A stretch of DNA of 64,000 nucleotides from Caryophanales bacterium. GTDB lineage: Bacteria; Bacillota; Bacilli; CAJFEE01. Positions 54,965 through 63,984 of this stretch are shown in pieces. The notes beneath the pieces were generated by a model. It was not told the DNA's origin. It made no database searches and was given only the letters and a program-made list of their open reading frames with translations. Location: assembly GCA_029256085.1 (NCBI GenBank), contig JAQSYP010000005.1, forward strand, positions 124,001 through 188,000. Reading direction: 5' to 3'. Every line of letters begins with the position of its first letter. The stretch's first letter is position 1. The position numbers and the translations under genes are program-made.

Positions 54965-55360
54965 ATGAGAATTTTGATTGCTGAAGATGATTTAGTAAGT
55001 AGAAAGTTTTTGCAGAAGTTTTTTGCAGAGTATGGAGAATGTGATGTTGTTGTTGACGGTTTAGAGGCATTAGATGCATATCTCATGTCAATGAAAGATA
55101 AGGAACCCTATGACCTGATTTGCCTCGACATAATGATGCCAAAAGTTGACGGAGTAAAAGCATTAAAGGCGATTAGGGACTATGAGCGTCAACAAAAAAT
55201 TCATGCAGATGATAAGGCTAAAATTATTATGATAACGGCCCTTGCTGATACTCAATACGTACATAATGCGTTTGATGCCGGTTGTGAGGCGTATGCAGCC
55301 AAGCCAGTAGATATTAACAAATTAACTGATGTCATGAAAAAGTTAGAACTAATAAAATAA
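54965..55360 (+). CDS. Stand-alone receiver (CheY-like) protein
   Basis: This 131-residue single receiver has AEDDLVSRKF, LICLDIMMPKVDGVKAL (phospho-Asp near 57), MITALAD and AAKPVD. The type is the short two-component receiver often found beside HPt or hybrid kinase genes, different from the classical CheY downstream. It lies 12 bases after HK1, and the giant kinase HK2 ends with the same AAAGGAG spacing to the window edge, so a paralogue probably follows there. No output domain. Confidence 0.92.
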   Translation: MRILIAEDDLVSRKFLQKFFAEYGECDVVVDGLEALDAYLMSMKDKEPYDLICLDIMMPKVDGVKALKAIRDYERQQKIHADDKAKIIMITALADTQYVHNAFDAGCEAYAAKPVDINKLTDVMKKLELIK

Positions 55361-55409
55361 TAGTAGGTAGATAATTATTGATTAGGGTTACTGAGGGGAG
55401 ACAAATATA

Positions 55410-55775
55410 GTGGGGACAGTATTAATAACTGATGATTCACTTGTTATGCGAATGCAATTAAAAAGTATGGTTACAAAGCTTGGACATGAGGTTGTTGGAG
55501 AGGCTGAAAATGGTTTAGTAGCTATAAGAAAATATAAAGAGCTAAAGCCCGATCTTGTAACAATGGATATTACTATGCCAGAAATGAGTGGAATTGAAGC
55601 TGTAAAAGAAATAATTAATATTAATCCAAATGCTAAGATTGTTATGTGTTCTGCTATGGGACAACAATCAATGATCTTAGATGCAATACAAGCTGGCGCT
55701 AAGGACTTCATCGTGAAGCCGTTTGACCCACCTAGAGTTCAACAATCGTTGTTAAAAATATTCGACAGTAAATAA
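55410..55775 (+). CDS. cheY: Chemotaxis response regulator CheY
   Basis: This 121-residue classical CheY has ITDDSLVMR, VTMDITMPEMSGIEAV (phospho-Asp), IVMCSAMGQQSM with the B. subtilis-type CSAMGQQ switch, and IVKPFDPPRV with the Lys. All acidic-pocket and switch residues are present. In B. subtilis CheY-P binds the motor switch; no flagellar genes are in this window, so the partner is unknown. GTG start with GAGGGGAG upstream. Only 27 bases to the DNA-binding gene. Confidence 0.93.
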   Translation: MGTVLITDDSLVMRMQLKSMVTKLGHEVVGEAENGLVAIRKYKELKPDLVTMDITMPEMSGIEAVKEIININPNAKIVMCSAMGQQSMILDAIQAGAKDFIVKPFDPPRVQQSLLKIFDSK

Positions 55776-55802
55776 ATTATTAGATTGTAAAGGGTAGTTA
55801 GG

Positions 55803-56363
55803 ATGAAATACGTTTCATATGAACTTCAAATTATAAAAGAATATCTTGGTAAAGAAAGTATTGCATCAATTGCTAGGAGAATAAATCGATCACCTGTTGG
55901 CCTTGAGATGAAAATAAACCGTCTCGGTCTTTCTAACACAAAATCTTTTACCGGAATGATGACTGCTGGTGAATTAGCAAAGGTCTTAAAAGTTGAGCGC
56001 AATACTGTAATTGGGTGGATTAATAGACATGGTCTTCAAGCGAAGCAAAAAATAACTCGCCATAAACGTAAATTTACATTTATTGATATTGAAACGTTTT
56101 GGGTTTGGGCAAATCTTCATAGAGAAAAAATTGACTTCTCTAAATTAGTGCAAAATTCCCTTCCCCCAGAACCAAGCTGGGTTAATGACGAAAGGAATGT
56201 TAATAGAACTATGAAGGTTTATAAAAATTGGACTACAAATGAGGTCAAAATTTTAATCGAGTTAGCAGAGAAGAAAACGTTCAAAGAAATCGCGAATCTA
56301 CTTGATAGAACACCATATTCCGTAGAAAAAAAGTATAGTAGAATCAAGGCAGATATTAAATAA
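55803..56363 (+). CDS. DNA-binding protein with Myb/SANT-like and HTH helices
   Basis: This 186-residue protein has at its N-terminus (about 5-42) and C-terminus (about 142-182) similar SANT/Myb-type repeats: SIASIARRINRSPVGLEMKINRL and NWTTNEVKILIELAEKK...IANLLDRTPYSVEKKYSRI. The middle (about 52-110) looks like a MerR/excisionase HTH: MTAGELAKVLKVERNTVIGWINRHG, then KFTFIDIETFW. The type is common in Firmicute phages and plasmids but here is the last gene of the che block. It could be the transcriptional output of the system, or an unrelated gene at the operon end. The Shine-Dalgarno is weak. Confidence 0.72.
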   Translation: MKYVSYELQIIKEYLGKESIASIARRINRSPVGLEMKINRLGLSNTKSFTGMMTAGELAKVLKVERNTVIGWINRHGLQAKQKITRHKRKFTFIDIETFWVWANLHREKIDFSKLVQNSLPPEPSWVNDERNVNRTMKVYKNWTTNEVKILIELAEKKTFKEIANLLDRTPYSVEKKYSRIKADIK

Positions 56364-56378
56364 TAAATTTTAAAAAAG

Positions 56379-56409
56379 CAAAGTGAAATTACGCACTTTG
56401 TTTTTTTTT
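56379..56409 (+). terminator. Terminator of the cheR-to-DNA-binding block
   Basis: CAAAGTG pairs with CACTTTG (56379-56385 with 56394-56400), followed by nine T's. Confidence 0.85.
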
Positions 56410-56412
56410 ATA

Positions 56413-56440
56413 AAAGGAAAGTATAAAATTCTAAATAATT
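56413..56440 (+). repeat. Family B remnant (first arm only)
   Basis: AAAGGAAAGTATAAAATTCTAAATAATT matches the opening arm of family B elements, but the rest is missing; a family A copy starts where B would continue. This suggests replacement or insertion. Confidence 0.5.
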
Positions 56441-56642
56441 ACACTCGCAGAAACTGCTCGCTTTCCGCGGGCACGGCCTCAACTAATTTTTGCAAGTTTA
56501 TTTAAAACCTTGCAAAAATGGATTTTCGGCTCGTGCTGTTCCCGCTGGGGAAATGTATACATTTCCTGCAGTTTTCTGCTTCGTGTAATAAATTAATTTT
56601 TCCTTTTTAAAGGACTTGGCAAAGCCAAGTTTATTTTATTTT
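56439..56642 (+). repeat. Family A structured repeat, copy A3
   Basis: The outer stem TTACAC/GTGTAA encloses GCAGAAACTGC/GCAGTTTTCTGC, then the same inner arms as A1 and A2 with a TTTTTGCAAG/CTTGCAAAAA hairpin and a longer loop. In place of the usual GAGTCGA a second palindrome GGAAATGTATACATTTCC is present. The family tail (GGACTTGGCAAAGCC, AAGTTTATTTTA) follows. The 412-base gap 56364-56772 holds only this, the terminator and B4. Confidence 0.85.
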
Positions 56643-56772
56643 TTTACGGGCGTGGCAAAGTAAATTGAATTTTAATTGCAAATAATATTATTAATTAAAA
56701 ACATTAATAATAAAGTATAATCTTTGGAAACCTAAGGTCTACAATATTTTTACAATTTTCGACAAAAAGTTA

Positions 56773-56835
56773 TTGAAAATATTACATATTTTAATATAAT
56801 TAGTATAACGTAATATGTAAGTAAGTATTTACTTA
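56773..56835 (+). promoter_or_regulatory. Module 3 promoter with TetR-type operator
   Basis: A -35 TTGAAA (56773) and a perfect -10 TATAAT (56795) have a 16-base spacer. TAAGTAA-GTAT-TTACTTA (56818-56835) is a perfect dyad with the same core (AGTAAGTRTTTACT) as the module 2 operator. The surrounding promoter sequence also resembles module 2. Confidence 0.75.
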
Positions 56836-56861
56836 TAAAAAAATAAAAAGGTGTGAAGTAT

Positions 56862-57449
56862 TTGTCCTTATTACATAGAAGAGAAGGAATAATTATATCA
56901 ACAATTGAAGCACTTCATGAGGTTGGTATTCAAAACCTTTCTACTAAAGAAATTGCTAGACGACAAGGTGTAACGGAAGGTGCACTATTCAGACACTTTA
57001 AGAATAAAACAGAAATCTTAATAGGAGTATTGGAGCATTTTAGTCAATATGACGAGCATATTTTCAAAGTGTTCCTAAATAAAGAGCTAGATCCGTTATA
57101 TATAATTACAAACTTTATTAGCACTTATGCTGTATATTACGAAAATTATCCGGAAATTACATCAGTCCTACATGCTCATAATAGTCTATTAGTTGACGCT
57201 GAATTAGAAGAGAAAGCTAATAGTATTTTCAATAAAAGAAAAGAATTCGTCTATAACACACTAGAGCAATCTAAAAAGTTAGGCCAAATAAAGCAAAGTA
57301 CAGATTGCAAGATATTAACTGACATAATTTTAGGAGGATTTAAAGAGCTATGCCTATCGTGGAAAATTGGTAATTATAAGTTTTCCTTAAAAAAACACGC
57401 CGTTAACATGGTTGGAATGATCATGAAGTCACACGTAGTGTTTGAATAA
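56862..57449 (+). CDS. TetR family regulator (module 3)
   Basis: This 195-residue paralogue of the module 2 TetR has a nearly identical N-terminal HTH (LLHRREGIIISTIEALHEVG, then RRQGVTEGALFRHFKNKTEIL), while the C-terminal ligand domain has diverged. TTG 56862 is preferred, eight bases after AAAGGTG; the in-frame GTG at 56853 lies inside that site. It is the first gene of module 3, but no cheA follows; the next gene is a broken cheW. The shared operator type suggests that both TetR proteins may bind both promoters. Confidence 0.9.
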   Translation: MSLLHRREGIIISTIEALHEVGIQNLSTKEIARRQGVTEGALFRHFKNKTEILIGVLEHFSQYDEHIFKVFLNKELDPLYIITNFISTYAVYYENYPEITSVLHAHNSLLVDAELEEKANSIFNKRKEFVYNTLEQSKKLGQIKQSTDCKILTDIILGGFKELCLSWKIGNYKFSLKKHAVNMVGMIMKSHVVFE

Positions 57450-57532
57450 ATTGAGTTGTCCGTAAGTTTCAACAGACAGGCGAGGTGGCGGTTATTATTT
57501 TGCATCTAAGAAATTACGAAAGGAGAAGTTAA

Positions 57533-57995
57533 ATGTCGGAAATAAATTTATTAGTTGAACAGGAAGAAGATACACAGAAAGGTAAGTTTTTAACTTTTAT
57601 TCTCGAAAACGAAGATTATGGAATAGAAATTAAATACGTAACAGAAATAATTGGTATTCAGGCAATTACTGCAATACTAGAAATGCCTATTTATATTAAA
57701 GGAATTATTAATTTAAGAGGAAAGATAATCCCAGTAATGGATGTAAGACTCAGATTTAAAAAACAATGATAGAACTTGTGTAGTTGTTATCGATGTTAGA
57801 GGAGTATCTATTGGTTTAATAGTTGATAGTGTTTCTGAGGTAATTGTAATACCTGATGTAAATATCGTTCAACCACCTGAAATAGGTGGTGGCAATAACG
57901 AGTATATAAAAGGCATTGGTAAAGTAGGAACTGAAGTGAAACTATTATTAGACAGTTCAAAACTACTAAACACTCAAAATCTAGCAAATTTTTAA
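57533..57995 (+). pseudogene. cheW: Frameshifted cheW (module 3)
   Basis: The first part (57533-57769) encodes a normal CheW N-terminal half ending at VMDVRLRFKK, then one Gln and a stop. The second part resumes in another frame at 57765 (NDRTCVVVIDVRGVSIGLIVDSVSEV) and runs intact to a stop at 57993-57995. Compared with the module 2 copy, five codons (PEIEY) are replaced by one base: a net 14-base deletion. Both halves remain well conserved, so the event looks recent. ATG start with AAAGGAGAAG upstream. Unless it is read through a frameshift, only a 78-residue half domain can be made. Confidence 0.9.
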
Positions 57996-58014
57996 TAGAA
58001 GAGGAGAATAACAA

Positions 58015-59673
58015 ATGGCTTGGTTTCGCAACTTAAAGATAAAAGTAAAATTGGTTTTATGTTTTGCACTAATAGCTCTAGTAACTGCAGTTGTTGGAAT
58101 TATTGGAATTAATTCAATGGGTAATTTAAATAAAAATGGTGACTATCTTTATAATAACTATGCAGCTCCTGCGCTAAAGCTGTCAATATTACAAACTAAT
58201 TTGACAGATATAAAAGCAAATCATATTGCTGCATTATATGAAAAGAACCCTATAACTTTACAAGAAAAACTTGATAATATCGCAGAAGATGTAGAAGAAG
58301 ATAATAAATTATTAAAAAGTTATGAGACAACGATTACTGATGAAGAAGATCGAAATTTGTATAACAAGTTAAAAGAGAGTTTAGATAAATACCGTGAAGT
58401 GCGTAACGCAAGCTTTGAGCTTATAAAGGCCGAGCAGTATGAAAAAGCACTTTCAGAATATCCGAAGGTTTCTGAAGCTAGGGATAAAATAGATATAAAT
58501 TTAGCTAATTTAATAGAATTTAATACAAATGAAGCATCATCCCAAATAAAGAAAAATGATAGTAATTTCAACTCTCAAACAACCTTAATGATAGTTGTAA
58601 TCGTTGGAGGGATTTTACTAGCGATTATTATAGGATTGCTAGTAGCTAATATTATTAGCAAGCCAATTATTAGTTTAGTAGGTATTGCAAACAAGATTGC
58701 AGATGGAGATTTAGACGTTGAAATTGAAATTGATTCAAAAGATGAAATTGGCACACTTGGACAAGCATTCAACCATATGACAAGGAACATTAATGACGTA
58801 ATGGTAAATATTAATTCAGCTTCAGAACAAGTGGCTTCTGGATCTAAACAAGTTTCAGATTCGAGTATGGCGTTATCACAAGGAGCGACAGAACAGGCAA
58901 GTTCGATTGAACAACTAACAGTATCAATTGAGGAAATTTCTTCGCAAACTAACAACAATGCTAAAAATGCTTCCCAAGCAAATGAGTTAGCAGAAATGGC
59001 GAAAAAAGATGCGGTTCAAGGTAATGACCGTATGGGAGAAATGCTTAGAGCGATGTCAGAGATTAATGAGTCATCTAGCAACATTTCAAAGATTATTAAA
59101 GTAATAGATGAAATTGCCTTCCAAACTAATATTCTAGCATTAAACGCTGCTGTTGAAGCTGCGCGCGCAGGTCAACACGGGAAAGGTTTCGCAGTAGTAG
59201 CTGAAGAAGTTCGTAATTTAGCTGCGAGAAGCGCAAATGCAGCTAAAGAAACAACTACAATGATTGAAGGATCAATTAAAAAAGTTGAAGACGGAACGAA
59301 AATCGCGAACGAAACTGCACAAGCATTAAATATGATAGTAGATGGGGTATCAAAAGCTGCGACACTAGTAAATGAAATTGCAGTAGCATCAAATGAACAA
59401 GCTTCAGGAATCTCGCAAATTACACAAGGTATCGCTCAAGTTTCAGAAGTAACACAAACAAACTCTGCGACGTCAGAAGAAAGTGCAGCAGCTAGTGAAG
59501 AACTTTCAAGTCAAGCAGAATTATTAAGTGAAATGGTTCGAAAGTTTAAACTTAAAAGCTCTAATAAATCTTTCTATAGAAATGAAGAACTAAATCCAGA
59601 GGTTTTAAGAATGATAGAAAGAATGGGCGAATCTGAAAAAGTGGTGCCGTACGTAGTTGAAACTAAAAACTAG
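58015..59673 (+). CDS. Methyl-accepting chemotaxis protein with truncated tail (module 3)
   Basis: This 552-residue receptor has the same design as the others: helix 1, divergent 4HB domain ([24 protein letters not shown]), helix 2, HAMP, signalling hairpin and tip. The signalling part is almost the same as in module 2, at the DNA level too. It stops at VPYVVETKN, where module 2 continues with NQVASS and ends [10 protein letters not shown]; a TAG stands at the Gln codon, and the following reading frame (L-A-P-A-K) still resembles the lost linker. So the terminal FGKY tail is lost. GAGGAG precedes the ATG. Confidence 0.94.
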   Translation: MAWFRNLKIKVKLVLCFALIALVTAVVGIIGINSMGNLNKNGDYLYNNYAAPALKLSILQTNLTDIKANHIAALYEKNPITLQEKLDNIAEDVEEDNKLLKSYETTITDEEDRNLYNKLKESLDKYREVRNASFELIKAEQYEKALSEYPKVSEARDKIDINLANLIEFNTNEASSQIKKNDSNFNSQTTLMIVVIVGGILLAIIIGLLVANIISKPIISLVGIANKIADGDLDVEIEIDSKDEIGTLGQAFNHMTRNINDVMVNINSASEQVASGSKQVSDSSMALSQGATEQASSIEQLTVSIEEISSQTNNNAKNASQANELAEMAKKDAVQGNDRMGEMLRAMSEINESSSNISKIIKVIDEIAFQTNILALNAAVEAARAGQHGKGFAVVAEEVRNLAARSANAAKETTTMIEGSIKKVEDGTKIANETAQALNMIVDGVSKAATLVNEIAVASNEQASGISQITQGIAQVSEVTQTNSATSEESAAASEELSSQAELLSEMVRKFKLKSSNKSFYRNEELNPEVLRMIERMGESEKVVPYVVETKN

Positions 59674-59814
59674 TTAGCTCCAGCTAAAAATAAATAAATT
59701 AAGAAAAATCTAAACTTGAGTATATATTTCCCTATGTATATCGAAAATAGAAACTGAGATGGAGTCTCATTTATTACGCAACCCATCTATCAATTTTAAA
59801 AAGGTGGTCTGTTA

Positions 59815-62800
59815 ATGATCCATAAATTTCACAAAAATTCATTAAATACTTCATTAACGAGCGTTCTATCTAGTATCGGTGATGGTGTTATAGTTACTGA
59901 AATAAATGGCGAAATTTCTTTTCTGAACTCAAAAGCAGAAGAACTTACCCAGTGGAAACTTGAAGAAGTTTTTACTAAATACTTTAATGAGATATTTCCA
60001 ATTTTTAATATTGAAACAGATGAAGAGTGTAGTAATTTAATAAACCATGTGGTCAAAACGAAGGAACCTACAATCATTGATAAAAATTATTTAATGATTA
60101 CAAAAAATAGAGAAAAGTTATATATTAATGCAAATATTACTCCCTTAACAAACGAAGAAGGTGTAATTACTGGTGTAATTATTATTTTCCGAGATACAAA
60201 GACAATTAGAGAACTTGAGTTGGCTCTTAAGAACGAGGAACAAAACTTTAAGAATATTTTTGATTCCTCCCCAGTAGGAATTTTTATTGTTAATGAAGAT
60301 TTCGTTATACAAAAAACAAATGACAAAGCTTTAGAGTATATTAACGCAAATAACAATGAAGTTTTCGGGAAAGTATTTGGAAAAGGTATTGGTTGCGGAT
60401 ATAGTAATAATAATGAACGTGGCTGTGGATCTGTATCGAATTGTGAAGAATGTAGTATCTTTTTAGCTATAACAAAAGCTCTAAATGAAGGCGGAAATAC
60501 AAAAGAATTTGTTGTTTCCAAGATACTTACACATGGTAACTTAGATAGGAAAGTCTGGTTCAAAGTAAGTACGATACCTAGAGTGATAGGTGACAGTAAG
60601 CATGTAATCGTAATATTAATTGACATAACAGACATCAAAAAAAGAGAGCAAGAAATTCTAGAATCAAGAGACTATTACTTAAACATACTTGAAAATTTCC
60701 CATATTACTCTTGGAAGATTGATGAGCATGGTAATGTTGTGTATCTAGATAAACGCTGGTCAGAGTACACTGGCATTCCAATAGAGGAAAGTCTTGGTCA
60801 CGGTTGGCTTAGAGTCGTACATCCAAATGACATTAAATTAGCAACAAATATTTTAGAGAAAGCAGTTAAAGAACAAAAACCATATGAAGTTTTTATTAGA
60901 TTTTTAAATAAAGATGGAAACTATAGAACATTTTTATGTATAAATAGAGCTCTATACGATGAATCAAAAAAATTTAATGGCTTTATCGGAATGGCTGAGG
61001 ATATTACAGATAAAATCGCTGCACAAGAAGGAAGTAATAGATATCAAATATTGTCCAAGAGAACAAATGAAATAATATTATTTTACGATGAGTTTGGGTG
61101 GATAATTGATTGTAATGACGCTGCGTTAGATAAATACGGCTACACTCGTGAAGAATTTATAAAACTTAATATAAGAGACTTGAGAATAGATTCAACACTT
61201 GTAGATAGCTATATTCAAAAAGCTATAAAAGAAGGTTTATTTCTCGAAACAGAACATATAAAAAAGAGCGGAGTCACATTTCCAATAGAATTGAGTGCCC
61301 AAGTAGCTGAATTTAATGGTAATAAAGGTATTGTTTGTATTATTAGAGATATAACCGATAGAAAACAATCAGAGAAAACATTAAATGAACGCGAAGAAAA
61401 GTTCAGACTGATTTTTGAAAACACAACAGACGGTCTTCTTCTTATTGAAGTTATTAATAATACCCTTGGTGAAATATTAGAAGTAAACGACAGTGCATGT
61501 AAGATGTTTGGATTTTCAAGAGAAGAGTTTTTAAGTAAAACTATGAATTTAAATGAAGTTGATTTTCAACATAATAGTGTAATTGAGACGAAAATTAATA
61601 AAACATATAACAGTATGATTGATATTGAAACTATTAATCATGTATTTGAGTTGAATGGAAAGCAAGTAATTTTGAAAATAGTCCGAAATATAACTAGTAA
61701 GAAACAAATTGAAGCAGAAATTCTTGAAAGTAAAGCTAAGTACCAGTCATTATTCCTAAATATGAATGATGGATTTGCACTGTTAAAAATATTACGTGAT
61801 GACGTAGGGACACCGAAAGATTTAGAGTACCTTGAAGTAAACTCATCTTATGAAACGATATTCAATGTCGGATCAAAAAATTTAAAACGTATAAAGTTAT
61901 CTGATCATGTTCCTACCGATAGTATAAAAATAATTAATTTGATTAGAAAGTTTTATCAAAAGGATAAGAATTTACAGGACTTAAACATAGGAGAGTTATA
62001 TTCAGAAGATATAGGGAAATGGCTATTAATTTCTGCCTATAAGCCGGCTATGGGAACTATCGCAATGATAGTTAAAGATATTACTGATGAAAAACTAGCA
62101 CAATCTAAGCTGATGAAAAGTGAAGAAAAGTACCACTCTCTATTTCTTAACATGCACGGCGGGTTTGCCTATTGTGAAATAATAAAAAATTCAGAAGGGC
62201 TAACTACTGATTTAAAGTTTATAGAGGTAAATAAGCCATTTTTGAATATAACTAAAAAATCTTCAAGCGAAATTATTGGAAATTCGCTATGCGAATTGTT
62301 TCCTGAATCTATTGTTGATTTAAAAGATCATATTGTTTCTTTTGGCAAGATTGCTGAAAACCCAGGTCAAAAAGAAGAAATGGAATTGTTCTTTAGAAGA
62401 AGTAAAACGTGGCAATCGATATCTATTTATAGTCCTGAAAAAGATTATGTTGCATTTGTAATGAGAGATATTACTGAGCGAAAATTGTCTGAAATTAAAC
62501 TTAAACGCGCAAAAGAAGAAGCTGAGTATGCAAACCGTGTTAAAAGTGAATTTCTAGCAAATATGAGTCATGAAATCCGAACTCCTCTAAATGGGATGAT
62601 GGGGATGATTGATTTAACTTTACTTTCAGATTTAACAGAGGATCAAAAGGAAAACTTGGATACTGCTAAAGTTTGTGCAAATTCTCTTCTTAATGTAATT
62701 AATGACATTCTAGATTTTTCTAAACTTGAGGCAGGAAAGCTGAAAGTCGAATTTATAGATTTCAACATAATGGCTTTAGTTGAAGATACAATCAAATTGC

Positions 62801-63984
62801 ACTCCTACTATGCTCAAGAGAAAAATATTGAACTCAATTATTCAATATCATCATCAATTCCTGCGTTTTTAAAAGGTGATCCGAATAGAATTGCTCAAAT
62901 TATAAATAATTTATTAAGCAATGCTATCAAGTTTACCGAAAAGGGAGAAGTAAACCTTAATATAAGAAAGATTGAAACTAAAGAAAAAGACATCACGTTA
63001 GAATTTTCTGTTATTGATACTGGAATTGGGATATCAGAAGATAATATGGACAAGTTGTTTAAAAGTTTTAGCCAAATTGACGGATCATTTACTAGAAAAG
63101 TTGGTGGCACAGGACTAGGTCTAGCAATATCTAGACAGCTAACGGATGTTATGGGTGGTAATCTTCTAGTTGAAAGTACACAAGGTGTTGGAAGTAAATT
63201 TTCTCTACAAATGAGCTTTAATACTGGACAAGAACCAGTGAGTATAAAAGATGATTTACAGGAAGTTTTTTATAGTTATTCAATTCTCGTAGCTGAAGAT
63301 GATCCAGTTAATCAAATCGTGATCAAGAGGATGCTAGAAGAAAAAGGACATAACATTCAAATGGTTAATAACGGTTTAGAAGCTGTTGAAAAGTTTAAAC
63401 AATTTAATTATGACCTTATATTAATGGATATAAATATGCCAGAGATGAATGGAATTGAAGCTGCAAAAGAGATTAGGTCTCTTGGAGGTAATGGGTTAAA
63501 TATTCCGATAATAGCTATAACTGCAAACGCACTTATAGGAGATAGAGAAAGATTATTAAGCAATTCACTGGATGAATATATAACCAAACCAATTGATATG
63601 CAACATATGTTTAATACAATAAATAAAGTAATGAGTAAACATAATAATAATGTTAATATAGTTTTTAATGTTAAAGAGGATGGTAGTGTTGAGTTAAAAA
63701 ATGATAATAGTGTACCTGCACAACTTGATAATGAAAAATTTAATGATTTAAAACAGTTAGTTTCCTTATTAATGGAACACATCCAATCATACGATCTTGA
63801 GCAACTAGAAAGAATAGTAGGGAAAATAAAAAAGTTATCAGATTTAATGGATCTTGAAGAAATAAAAACTTTGGCCTTTAGAGCTGAATTGTCTCTTAGA
63901 AGAATGAAAATTGATGAGTTTATAAAATACTTAGTTAATATTTACGAGGAATTTAAAATATTAGAAGAGTCACTGGGAATGTAA
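59815..63984 (+). CDS. Seven-PAS soluble hybrid histidine kinase (HK2)
   Basis: This 1389-residue paralogue of HK1 (50729) has the same seven-PAS order, again with a cysteine cluster in PAS2 (GIGCGYS...GCGSVSNCEECSIF). HisKA (His919 in [11 protein letters not shown]), HATPase_c ([27 protein letters not shown]) and a receiver ([24 protein letters not shown]) follow, then a C-terminal helical HPt-like domain without His (LAFRAELSLRR). Most divergence from HK1 lies in PAS4 to PAS7. AAAAAGGTGG lies before the ATG. The stop is followed by AAAGGAG at the window edge, so another gene starts just outside, probably a receiver as after HK1. Confidence 0.93.
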   Translation: MIHKFHKNSLNTSLTSVLSSIGDGVIVTEINGEISFLNSKAEELTQWKLEEVFTKYFNEIFPIFNIETDEECSNLINHVVKTKEPTIIDKNYLMITKNREKLYINANITPLTNEEGVITGVIIIFRDTKTIRELELALKNEEQNFKNIFDSSPVGIFIVNEDFVIQKTNDKALEYINANNNEVFGKVFGKGIGCGYSNNNERGCGSVSNCEECSIFLAITKALNEGGNTKEFVVSKILTHGNLDRKVWFKVSTIPRVIGDSKHVIVILIDITDIKKREQEILESRDYYLNILENFPYYSWKIDEHGNVVYLDKRWSEYTGIPIEESLGHGWLRVVHPNDIKLATNILEKAVKEQKPYEVFIRFLNKDGNYRTFLCINRALYDESKKFNGFIGMAEDITDKIAAQEGSNRYQILSKRTNEIILFYDEFGWIIDCNDAALDKYGYTREEFIKLNIRDLRIDSTLVDSYIQKAIKEGLFLETEHIKKSGVTFPIELSAQVAEFNGNKGIVCIIRDITDRKQSEKTLNEREEKFRLIFENTTDGLLLIEVINNTLGEILEVNDSACKMFGFSREEFLSKTMNLNEVDFQHNSVIETKINKTYNSMIDIETINHVFELNGKQVILKIVRNITSKKQIEAEILESKAKYQSLFLNMNDGFALLKILRDDVGTPKDLEYLEVNSSYETIFNVGSKNLKRIKLSDHVPTDSIKIINLIRKFYQKDKNLQDLNIGELYSEDIGKWLLISAYKPAMGTIAMIVKDITDEKLAQSKLMKSEEKYHSLFLNMHGGFAYCEIIKNSEGLTTDLKFIEVNKPFLNITKKSSSEIIGNSLCELFPESIVDLKDHIVSFGKIAENPGQKEEMELFFRRSKTWQSISIYSPEKDYVAFVMRDITERKLSEIKLKRAKEEAEYANRVKSEFLANMSHEIRTPLNGMMGMIDLTLLSDLTEDQKENLDTAKVCANSLLNVINDILDFSKLEAGKLKVEFIDFNIMALVEDTIKLHSYYAQEKNIELNYSISSSIPAFLKGDPNRIAQIINNLLSNAIKFTEKGEVNLNIRKIETKEKDITLEFSVIDTGIGISEDNMDKLFKSFSQIDGSFTRKVGGTGLGLAISRQLTDVMGGNLLVESTQGVGSKFSLQMSFNTGQEPVSIKDDLQEVFYSYSILVAEDDPVNQIVIKRMLEEKGHNIQMVNNGLEAVEKFKQFNYDLILMDINMPEMNGIEAAKEIRSLGGNGLNIPIIAITANALIGDRERLLSNSLDEYITKPIDMQHMFNTINKVMSKHNNNVNIVFNVKEDGSVELKNDNSVPAQLDNEKFNDLKQLVSLLMEHIQSYDLEQLERIVGKIKKLSDLMDLEEIKTLAFRAELSLRRMKIDEFIKYLVNIYEEFKILEESLGM

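Noticed and set aside
57533-57995. Programmed frameshift in cheW3
   Set aside because: No slippery heptamer with a clear stimulator beyond the AAAAAAC-like run, and five codons are also missing, which fits a simple deletion; kept only as a remote option.
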